Of a DNA stretch of 64,000 nucleotides, positions 34,786-44,345 are shown one piece after another. The DNA comes from Opisthocomus hoazin (lineage: Eukaryota; Chordata; Aves; Opisthocomiformes; Opisthocomidae): positions 434,001 through 498,000 of the forward strand of contig NC_134434.1 in NCBI RefSeq assembly GCF_030867145.1, read 5' to 3'. The notes beneath the pieces are model-generated. The model was not told the origin of the DNA. It saw nothing but the letters and a program-made list of their open reading frames with translations, and made no database searches. A program made the translations under genes and the position numbers. How positions within the stretch are numbered: the first letter of the stretch is position 1; each line of letters starts with the position of its first letter.

Positions 34786-34807
34786 CCCCCCCCCCCCCGC
34801 CCCCCCC
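34786..34807 (-). repeat. HLF: C-rich tract (G-rich in HLF sense strand)
   Basis: C13-G-C8 on the + strand becomes G8-C-G13 in the HLF mRNA sense, near the distal end of the 3'UTR and next to an A/T run. It could form an RNA G-quadruplex. Exact run lengths may be assembly-dependent. Confidence 0.8.
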
Positions 34808-37800
34808 GGCCGCTGCTGCCACAGGCTTTCCCCCGGAGAGCCCCAAGGTGCTCACATTCACAAATACAGCTCAAAGTCAATTTATTTTTAGAGGGCTTTT
34901 TTTTTTTAAAAAAGAAAGTGTTCACTTCTAAGTTTCAATAAAAAAAGAAAAAAAGACAAGCATTTTACTGACACTTGTGGTTTAATAGCAGTCAGTGAAT
35001 TAATTAGACACGCTATTAATTATTCTGCAAACATATATATATGTGTATTTTTATAAAATTACGATTTCATGTACCTACAAGCTCCTTCATGAGCAGCAAA
35101 GCCATCAGAGGCGTGATGAACCCAGCTCAGCTGTCCTTGGGAACTGAGAACGAGCTACACTCTCATTTACTTAGTTACTGTTATTTGGGGGACACAGCCT
35201 GGTTTGAGGACCTGGAGTTTTTAGCAAGTTTTAGCCCACATATTTTGCCTTTTTTTTTTTTTTGGAGGGAAAGCTGTTCAGACGAGCCTGGGTACCTCGC
35301 TCCCACTGCAAGGGGTGAGTGCCTAGGTCCCCCAGGCTCCTCTCCAAGTCCTCCCCAGAAAGGCAGGAGGCTGTCGCCGAGCAGCCCTTCCCACTCGCCC
35401 CGGAGCCCCACGCGTGCCCTCCCGCCTGCGGGACGGGCCAGCAGGCACCGCAGCGGCTTCGGGGCCCGGACAAGGCAGCTGCTGGGAACCTCTTCGTTCC
35501 TCTGCAGCCATCACTTAATACAGCTGTGGTATCCAGCCCACCAAAAACTACCCTCTCCCTGATCTCCAACTACCATCTCCCACCCCTTCCCTGTCCAGAA
35601 GAAAGATAAGAATCATCTGTAATTTTTTTCCAAGCTGCCTTTTACATTTTCAAGAAGTTCTGTGGTCGCAACACAACCCTCCGATGGCTCTAACTAGGTA
35701 CGCACCAGCTGATGTCACGTACACCATTCCTGCTGTTCAAGCATCCCCCCACCAGAATAACCATCGCGAGAGCGATTACGAGCTGTTGCAATTTGCTGTG
35801 TTGCTGCTTAAGGTGCATCCACAGCAGCGGCTGGCTGAGCCCTGCCCCCGTCACGCTTCTCACAAAGCAAAAGAATAACGTTTATTTCATAGTGGCTGTA
35901 GCAGATACACCGACTGGTGCCAAACGCTGCCAGTCTCACTTCTCTCCCCATGTGTCCAGTGGCTCATACTGACCTTTAGAAAAGACCTTACTACGCTTTA
36001 AACTTCGCTGCAGCACATGGAAATTCAATTTGCTGAACAAATGGTCCACAGGCAAGTACTGCATGTTATGGGATGCCAACAAGTCAGGTATGTTTGAGGA
36101 AAAATACTGGAAAAATGCCATTGGTGCGAGGGTATTTTTAATGCTGCACAAAATGTTGAGTCCTTCGTAACAATCTCCTGAAGCATGAATAATGATTTAA
36201 TGGAATTAACAACCTTTTTATTTGAAAATAATGTCAAAACACTTAGAAAACTGTGAGCAAGACATGTAGCACCATATTTTCCTCACATGTGAATAACCGT
36301 ATGCAGTACGCACAACTGTATACACGAACAGAGCTACTTATAAAAAAATTTCAGCTGGAAACAGGTTCTAGCAGCAGCAGCAGATTAGAAATCACAATGA
36401 GTTTTTTTGTGTTATATATTATTTTTCTGCCTTTACAAAATATTGTATTGTCCAATCAATAGTTGACTAAAATCCATGTTGTGCTTTGTCCCTATTAAAT
36501 AAGTTTCTTCGTGTGTTTCTGATGGAAAATATGAAGTTTCTCTTTGTCAGTAATATGGAACATCCTGCAAAGCCATATTACTTCCATAAAAATTTAATTT
36601 AAAGCACAGAGCATGCCGGTGTGCCAGTGGTAGGCTTAAAATATTAAAGATTTTTTTTTTTAAAAAAAACAACCAACAAACTCCTAAGCATTTCCTTTCT
36701 GTACAACAACGGAGAATATATATCTTTGCTATATATTTTAAACATGGAATAGCTTTTTCTTTTTGCTATATATATGTCTTTCAAAATACATTGTCAGTAT
36801 TTGTACTTGAAAAATACTGTACAAAACGAACATACTATAATTATTCTGTATAAACTTTATACATTTTATAATATCTATTCTTTTGGTCTATAGTAAACAC
36901 TTAGATTGATTGGATTAACCACAGTATATGACAACACCATCCCCTCCTGAAATACACCAGTGTCTCTTACATTCATTTTTCAGAAGTCCACTTCATATTA
37001 GAACATACGTGTTCAAAAGCAAATATAGAGTTTAAAACAATAAAGTTCAGAACCATCAGTTCATGTCACACTCAAAATAACAATCACTAGGAGAAATGGG
37101 CTTTGCAAACCAGTGACGACTCCTAACTGAATAAAAGTGATTTTTAAAACAGCAAGATATAATCCACAGAAAATATATTACAGAACATGGGAAAAACCAA
37201 CTGAATTTAGGTACTTATTTAATTTTTAGTCACAAAATGGAACTTGAAGAAATGCGTAACTAACTGAAAACAGAAAAGCCCCTCTGATTTTGACATCGGA
37301 TCTGATTTGATACTATTAATTTTGTTCTCATTTCAACTAATTATCCTGCTTCTTATACATGCGCTCCCTATAGCAGGGATACAATTAGCATGCTCACGTT
37401 AATGTGTCTTTTACTTCTGAAACTTTTGTTAAAGACATCAGAACTGTTGGGTAGGGAAACCATCCTACGTCCACTAGGAACATCCGGGCAGCATGCGCGC
37501 TAGCGTACAATAGGATTATTGCTTCAGGTACAGACAGTGCAAAATACACACTCTGTGGTCTATCGGTAGTACTCCTACCTACCTGGGGTCTGTGGAAATA
37601 AAAGGAACCTTAATAGCTATAGAGATGCCATTATGGGATCTATAATGAGTATAGCTAACTCATTCTAACAGCACTTTAAATCTGAAGACGATTATCACCA
37701 AAACTTAAAATATAACAAAAGCAATCTATAAATTAATATTTCTGCAGTGCAGTACTAAATTATTATTTGTGCACTTTATTAGCATGTTAACTTTTCTGAT

Positions 37801-38077
37801 TAGACATACTTAAACAATAGCTTGTTACTCTCGAAAAAACTGAGATCTACTTTTTTTTTCTTTTTTCTTTTTTTTTTTTTTTCCTTTTTTTATAATTTAT
37901 ACTGGGATCTTTCCAAGTAAATCAGGAGGATGGAACTGGTTACGATAACAGAAAACCCCTAATCTGAAGCAGCACTGAAAAAATATAAAAAAAAGCTTAC
38001 TATGGCGGTTCTCAACAGTCCAGGTAAAAATGTGGCACCCTTTGAAGAGGGCTTCGTAAAAACGGGAAGTGCTGAGA

Positions 38078-38190
38078 TGCGTGCGCACGCACACACACAC
38101 GCGTGCGCACATGCACACACACAAGCGCACACACACACATATACAGACATGTGAACACACGTGCACACATACGCAGGTACACGCATACGC
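38078..38190. repeat. HLF: CA/TG microsatellite, interrupted with CG steps
   Basis: An alternating purine-pyrimidine tract (GTGCGCACGCACACAC and variants with CG and TA steps) of about 110 bp in the HLF 3'UTR, 200-310 bp after the stop codon. Such sequence can adopt Z-DNA and varies in length between individuals. Confidence 0.9.
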
Positions 38191-38387
38191 AAATGAAAAT
38201 AAAAATAATGTAAGTCAGTTTTGTTTCTGCTTCTGGTAAAGTGCTGAAGACAGAAAGGTTGGTTTGGGTGTGGTGCTATCAAACAGGAAACACACTGTCC
38301 ATCTAGTCAAATGCCAACCCGCAACAAAAACAAACAGAAAAAAAAAAAAAAAGAAAAAAGAAAAACCCCCGCTCCTTCCCCTCGAAT

Positions 38388-38603
38388 TTACAGGGGGCCG
38401 TGTCGAGCTTCGTACTTTGCAAGGACGTTCTTGCATTTGCCCAGCTCTTTCCGTAGGTCGGCCACCTCTTGGCGGAGAGCTGAGTTCTCCTTCTCCAGAA
38501 ACGAGGCGCGGATGGCGATCTGGTTCTCCTTCAGCCGGCGGGCATCCCTCGATCGCTTAGCAGCCATGTTGTTCTTTCTACGCCTTGCCCAGTATTTGTC
38601 ATC
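38388..38603 (-). CDS. HLF: HLF bZIP exon (last coding exon)
   Basis: It encodes 71 residues, [20 protein letters not shown] onward, then TAA at 38390-38388. The basic region has the N-x7-R spacing (N11, R19 of the exon). Zipper leucines L36, L43 and L50 are at heptad spacing, with C57 at the next position. The acceptor is ATGAGCAG on the - strand. One change from the human protein as I recall it: KNV for KNI near the end. Confidence 0.97.
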   Translation of the reverse strand, partial: DDKYWARRRKNNMAAKRSRDARRLKENQIAIRASFLEKENSALRQEVADLRKELGKCKNVLAKYEARHGPL

Positions 38604-41600
38604 CTGCTCATTAAATAGAGAAAGAAACAAACGCGGTATTAGATTTCAGAAAACTGAGCAGCCACCAGGATGTGCTTTTAGCTGCAGCCTCCGGACTGGG
38701 GAGGGCTGAACGCCGCACATTCTCCTTGCGTGGCCCAGTGAGCCCTGACAATGGCAGGCCCTGCTGGGACAAAGGTTACAGATTTACATGGCGTAATTCG
38801 TCCAGGGAGCACAGATAGATGCCTGCCCGTGTTTCTGTCAAAATGTTTATGCTAACCCCCTCATCCTCTTGACTGTGAATTCCTCCAAGGAAAAACGAAG
38901 CACTGTTACAGTGGTACAAATTCATCCCACATCTACGCTGACCTAGTTAGCACATCCACCTTCGCGTGTGATGACTCACTCTCTACCGGCTGCTGGAGCA
39001 GTACTAATTACCTCTCGTATGTCCCTGCTCATCTTTGCCAGCCAACACCTGGTTCACTCTGTCTGTTGGTATCATCCATTTTGTCTACGGTTCAGCTCTT
39101 TATCTCTTTTCAAAGCTCTGTCTCTACAGAGCCCCAAAGGGCTCCTGTTTGCACCCTGGAACAGCAAGTCACTGGAGGAGGGTTCCTTGGCACAACAAGG
39201 CTGGCTGCTGTGGTACCCGCCACAAAGAGATCAGCACAATAGGCTTTGCCCATGGAAAAAAAAGCATTTTCTAGAAATAGGCCCATTAACCTCTGAAATG
39301 TCATAGACTAACAGATTCCCACAGTGTTATCCCTAAAGACTTGCCTCCAGGAGATCACCTTATTGCACTGGTACCTCAATGGCTCTAAAGTCTCTACTTA
39401 ATCTCTCCTGATTTTTCCACTCTTCAAATGAAGTGACCTTCAGTGAAATGGCAGCTTTAATGTTGCTTTGAAATGGAACGAAGTTCTAGAAATTGGCACA
39501 ACTCAGTAAATACAAAGCAGGCAGAATCTTTCATGAAAGTGAAATTCAGTCCCCTGCAGAGTTAGAGTGATGCAGTCACTGAACCCAAATTGCCTGGTCA
39601 AGGCACATAGCTCAGACTTCCCTCCCCAAACCGCAGAGTCATCCCTCCATTTCCTTATGCTTACATTTGCTCCTGTGGCTCTCTTGCTCCACCAAGCACG
39701 GTAGCACAATCCCATACCCACCACACGGACCGGGAACCACCTGCTCTTACATTGCACTGAACAGACAGATACCCCACCACTCCTCCGTCTTCCGGCACAG
39801 AGCATGCCAGGCCTAACGCCACTGCTCTGCAACTTCTCCCGCTGCTGGCATAAAGGCAAAGTAAGAGCAAAACAACTGCTAGAAGTACTCTACAACTGCT
39901 CTGTATTAGCTGAGCTTAACGAGGTGTGCAGCAATGATGACTTGGAGCCACTGGATCTCTAAATTGCTCTTCACCTGTACTTAGATGGGATCCCCAAAGA
40001 TCCTCTTAGAAACAAGCACGCAGCAAAAAGCTATGACCCAAATCTTGTTTATAATTTCCCATCTCATTCCACTCTATAAAAATCAGCTTTAAGCAATTTA
40101 TTAGTGTGCCACCTAGGCTTCATCCATCTTTATTTTAACAAATTGCTACGTCAAATCCCTTAATCCAGGCCTGAAAGAGGTAAGGCTGGCATTTCAAGAT
40201 CACATGTGGCCCAGAGACGATTGACTGGTCTAATCTGCTTACCCTCCCCCAGAACTCAACAGCCGTTCCACATGCCAGGGCAGAAGCAGCACTTGGGTCA
40301 AGCCCTCTGAAATGAGTCAAGGGCAATCGATGTGATTATCTCAAGGAAACGAGAGACTCTGAGTTCAGTCTTCAGCTGAAGACTGATGTGCCCACTGTTG
40401 CATGCAAGACACTGGTATTTTCCACCTCTGGCATGGAGCAGTCCAACAGCATCTTTGGCAAAAGTATGCTTCGATGAATAAGGATACCTAGGAGATCCCA
40501 CAAAGCGACGAATGGCACCAAGGGGCAAAGTCCATACAAGCATTTCTGTATCGAACACCCCTCTTTAGGCAGACCTCTCAGCGCACTGCAATGCCAATGC
40601 AGCATCGCTGGTAGTAAAATTCGTCCAGGTAAGTAATGGCATGGTGCAGATAAACCTTTCTAAACGAAGGCTGAGGACACTACACACAAAGCGACAGCAA
40701 CGTACCACCTGAACACTACTGGAATTGCGATTTCTGTGCTTTTAACTTGCACAACAGTATCCTTAGGGATAAAAATAGGGAATAGCATCAGCTTCTCTCC
40801 GTAATGCTATCAGTTTGGTGTAAACACATGGCATCCTAGTCTCTGCATGCACAGTGCAAGATTCCCGCCGACTCCAACAGACTTTCAGTCTGTCTCTTGG
40901 GGGGCAGTAGGAACAGCAGAACGAAATTCCGCACTGACTACCTCTGATAAAAAAGATCCCCTTGGCAGTCACATACCCGGAACAGAATTTTGCAAATAAT
41001 GACAATTTTCACAGTTGTCTGATAAGCTGAATCAGTTGATCAATTTGTTCTGCTCTCTCATGCCCTTTGCTCTTCACATCTCAGAAGCAGAGAGGCACAA
41101 ATAAAAGTGCTCTTTCTTTTTCAATATTGTATTATAGTATATTTTAAATATTGTATTAAAGTACACTTCTTGGCAGAATAATTTTGTTCTATTTTCCTAC
41201 AACTAGTTTAGATTCTTTCACCTAGCTATTAGTGTTTACTCTAATGTTCCCATTCATTACCAAATACAGAGCTACAGCAACTTCCAAAAAAGACACAATA
41301 TAGTACGTTCTGTCATCATCAGGGATCTCCATGGACCCTTATGAGACAGATTCTTCCTTGAAGAATTCACAATCTGTGCTGATGAGACAAAAAGAGGATG
41401 GAGGAAAAGGAAACACGATCAGACTGTTTCATAAGTGGGAAATATGGGACAAAGTAAGCTGGTCCAAGGTCACGCAGGAAGTTTCTGGCATACAAAGGAA
41501 ATTAATATTGATCTCATGAATTTCAACTGTTGCATAACCAGAAAGGGACATCCTCCCCTCAGTCTTATTCAGAACTGTTCTAGTTTTATTTTACAACAAA

Positions 41601-41943
41601 GTCATATTTCGTTTGGCAAATGTACCTTGCATGAGAAAACAGACTCATGCTCCAAACCTGTATCTCAGAGAGTAACTGTCATAGAGTCTTTGCGAACAAC
41701 CTGGTCACCAGTTCCAATTTACCTTCAGGTCATCTGGAATGAAGACTTTGCGAGCTTTCTTAATCATCGGCTGTGGTTTCAGCTCTTCTTCAGAGAACTT
41801 GCGCTTACGAGGGTCAAACATCTCCTGGCCGGGAATACTGGAAAGAGCAAGATCTGCAGGGTCAGGTTCGTAGCCAACAGGAACTTGGATAGTCTCAGGA
41901 TCAATGGGACTTGGTGTGTTTCGGTTTGCTGGCAAGATCTGTC
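38388..41943 (-). CDS. HLF: HLF, hepatic leukemia factor (PAR bZIP), C-terminal two coding exons; 5' part outside window
   Basis: A nuclear PAR-family bZIP transcription factor, with DBP and TEF as relatives. It binds D-box sites (TTAYGTAA type) as homo- or heterodimers and acts in circadian output, liver metabolism and blood stem cells. Joining complement 41943-41723 and 38603-38388 gives the last 145 residues, starting inside a Gly codon split by the upstream intron. Seen in order: the PAR region ([20 protein letters not shown]), [20 protein letters not shown], the basic region ([17 protein letters not shown]) and a zipper ending ARHGPL. It is nearly identical to human HLF as I recall it (full length 295 residues). 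The exon holding the N-terminal activation region is not in the window, so HLF intron 2 exceeds 22 kb here. No frameshift or premature stop is seen. Confidence 0.96.
38604..41722 (-). other. HLF: HLF intron 3
   Basis: A 3.1 kb intron between the PAR and bZIP exons. The corresponding human intron is the region where TCF3-HLF leukaemia fusions break. It contains a 22-bp perfect palindrome at 40365-40386 and no transposon I can name. Confidence 0.9.
40365..40386. repeat. 22-bp perfect palindrome with CAGCTG core
   Basis: The half-site TCAGTCTTCAG is followed immediately by its exact reverse complement. Its inner bases (CTTCAG/CTGAAG, AGCT centre) resemble the 24-bp palindrome in MMD intron 1. 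It lies in HLF intron 3. Confidence 0.85.
41723..41943 (-). CDS. HLF: HLF PAR-domain exon (penultimate coding exon)
   Basis: Residues run from [20 protein letters not shown] to [13 protein letters not shown]. It holds the proline- and acidic-rich (PAR) region that extends DNA contact and the start of the basic extension. The acceptor on the - strand is TTTCTGTAG and the donor is AAG|GTAAAT. Frame phase matches human HLF, where the preceding exon ends in ...SPIRPG. Confidence 0.96.
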
Positions 41944-43522
41944 CTACAGAAATAAAGCATCAGTTCAGCTATGTGAGAAGAAAATATGCAAATAATATCA
42001 CTGAACATGGATTTTAGAAGATCTCTAAACACTTTAAAAGCTGTAATTCTTTAAGTTTTCACTGTATATTTGGTATTTACTCTTGCTAAATATTAGATTG
42101 TCCCTTTTGTAGGGTGCATATTCAGATCCAGACATGCCATGCCATTATTTTCAGAACTGGTTCCTAATTCCAGCTGCTAATCTTGGATTTCCACTTCAGA
42201 TCGCTGAATCCAACACTGGTTGCACCAGACTGCAGGCAGAAGACATACTGCTCCAACCCGTGCCACTTCATTAAGATCACATCCTCAGGAACAAATCATA
42301 AGTACTGTCATTTAGCTCTGATTTATCCACCACACTGTAACCCTTCCCAGTTTTCTCATGCACAGATTTCTTCATACATAACTTTGAGGGTATGTTTAGT
42401 TTACAACCAAACAATGTACAGTACTTGCAATAGGACAATAGCTCATGAAAATGTACTTTCAAGCTATGCTGAAGGACTCCACTAAGGAGACTGCAATTTT
42501 CTATGAAATCCTACCAGTGATATTCTAAAATACTGTGCAGGAAACTAGCAACATGAAAGGCTACCATGACTACTTAAAGATGCTCTGCAAAAATGAAAAA
42601 ACATTTATTTATGCCACATTGCTCTTCTATGGTACATAAAAGCTAATAAAAAGGAGCCTATCCACAGGAAAGAATGACATGGCCCCCCTCAACTTTTTCT
42701 TTTTTAACCTTCGATATAGCCTTTAAGACCTATAGCGGCAATTTAGGTGCCATTCCTACAAAAAATCCAATTTAAAATCTCAACCAAAGGTTCCAAAAAT
42801 AGGATCTTAAAGTCAGCTGCCTAAACACGGACTATCCCCGGGGGCAGAATTTTCAGAAGTTTTTCACATGCCTCAGAAGTACGAGCCTCACAGACTTCAG
42901 AGAGAGGACTTCTGATTGAAGCAAATAGTCTTTTATAATTTTGGCTATTAGCTAATTCACTTCAACTTTAAAGCTACGACAGTTTTCATAATAACTGCAC
43001 AAACATCCTGTGACTGTGTAATATTTCCTTACTTGTGCCCACAGCTGCAATATTTACGGTGCAAAACGATAAACATCAAATGTCATTTCTAATTCCAAAC
43101 CAAGGCCAGTGTTAACAATGTCGGTTTTATTTTAATCTAGAAGATCGTGGCCACAATATTGGAACCGCACAGAAAACACACAGGGGAATTGCACTGCGCA
43201 AAGGAGGGCTTGCTAACAGAGCTTGTCTTTCGTAACGCCTATTTTAAAATAGCACTGATAAAATCAGCTTCCAGGAAAGGCTAGTAAGGGCCTGGGAGAA
43301 AAGGAGGATCAAAGCTATTAAATTATAGATGCACCTATAGGAGAGGGAGCAAGAGGAAAGGATCCCACTAGCTGTGCTGCACCAACAGCAGAGAACGCTT
43401 CCTCCTCTGCCTCTGGACCCGGCAGGCCACTGCCAAGACCTCGCTGCTGGAAACTGGACGTTTCCTGCTGTGCCTCGTTCATAAAATCGGAAACCCCGGC
43501 CTGCCCGACTGCCAGCCACAGG

Positions 43523-44076
43523 GCCGGCGGCAAGGCAGCGGCAGGCGGTGGAAGGCAGTGGAAAGCGGCAGCAGGAGGCCGCAGCAGGCAGCGGCAGGCA
43601 GTAGGAGGCAGCAGGCAGTAGCAGCAAGTAGGAGGCAGCAGGCAGTAGTAGGCAGTAGGAGGCAGCAGGCAGTAGGAGGCAGCAGGCAGTAGCAGGCAGT
43701 AGGAGGCAGCAGCCAGTAGGAGGCAGCAGGCAGCAGCAGGCAGTAGGAGACAGCAGGCAGTAGCAGGCAGTAGGAGGCAGCAGGCAGCAGCAGGCAGTAG
43801 GAGGCAGCAGGCAGTAGCAGCCAGTAGGAGGCAGCAGGCAGCAGCAGCCAGTAGGAGGCAGCAGGCAGTAGTAGGCAGTAGGAGGCAGCAGGCAGCAGCA
43901 GGCAGTAGCAGGCAGCAGGCAGTAGCAGCCAGTAGGAGGCAGCAGGCAGTAGCAGGCAGTAGCAGGCAGCAGGCAGTAGCAGCCAGTAGGAGGCAGCAGG
44001 CAGCAGCAGGCAGTAGGAGGCAGCAGCAGGCAGTAGGAGGCAGCAGGCAGCAGCAGGCAGCAGGAGGCAGCAGCAG
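43523..44076. repeat. 27-bp minisatellite, about 18 units, in HLF intron 2
   Basis: The core unit on the + strand is TAGGAGGCAGCAGGCAGTAG followed by CAGGCAG (27 bp, itself built from 9- and 12-bp GGCAGYAGN pieces). The clear array is about 43597-44076, with a degenerate start from 43523. Length changes between units are mostly multiples of 3, so frames stay open. On the - strand it reads as Cys/Leu/Ala-rich repeats in two frames. Confidence 0.9.
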
Positions 44077-44345
44077 CGGCGGCGGCGTCTCCCCCCGCTG
44101 CCCGCCCGCTGCCGCCGCCTGCGCGGCCCCGCGGCGTGGGACTGGGGGAGTGTAGGAGGGGATGTGGGGGGGCCGCGTTTTCCAGCCCGCGCGGGCGGCC
44201 AGGAATTGCAGGGCAAGGCTGCGGGAAGGGGCAGAGCCCGCTCCGCTTGGCTGGCCGGGCCGTTTGACACGCCGGCGCTTCGGCTCTCCCTGAGACAGCG
44301 GCGAGGCACCCTCGCGCGTTCGGAACCCTGGGCTGTCTGTGAAGG
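44077..44345. promoter_or_regulatory. Isolated CpG-rich patch next to the minisatellite
   Basis: About 270 bp rich in CpG (GGCGGCGGCG, CCGCCGCCTGCGCGGCCCCG, GCCCGCGCGGGCGG) within AT-rich intron. It has the look of a small CpG island. It could be an alternative promoter, an enhancer or a GC-rich extension of the tandem repeat. No transcript evidence is available from the sequence. Confidence 0.45.

Larger units (their letters stand above)
34236..38387 (-). other. HLF: HLF 3'UTR
   Basis: About 4.15 kb from the stop codon to the predicted poly(A) site, close to the roughly 4 kb 3'UTR I recall for mammalian HLF. It is mostly AT-rich, with a CA/TG repeat 200-300 bp from the stop, an A-rich tract (37851-37892 on the + strand is T-rich), a G-rich tract at 34786-34807 (sense strand) and several further AATAAA motifs (37780-37775, 35886-35881, 34886-34881). 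These could give shorter isoforms. Confidence 0.7.

Noticed and set aside
35041-35562. 173-codon + strand frame within the HLF 3'UTR
   Set aside because: It is antisense to the 3'UTR, contains a phenylalanine run from a poly-T tract, and lacks homology I recognise.
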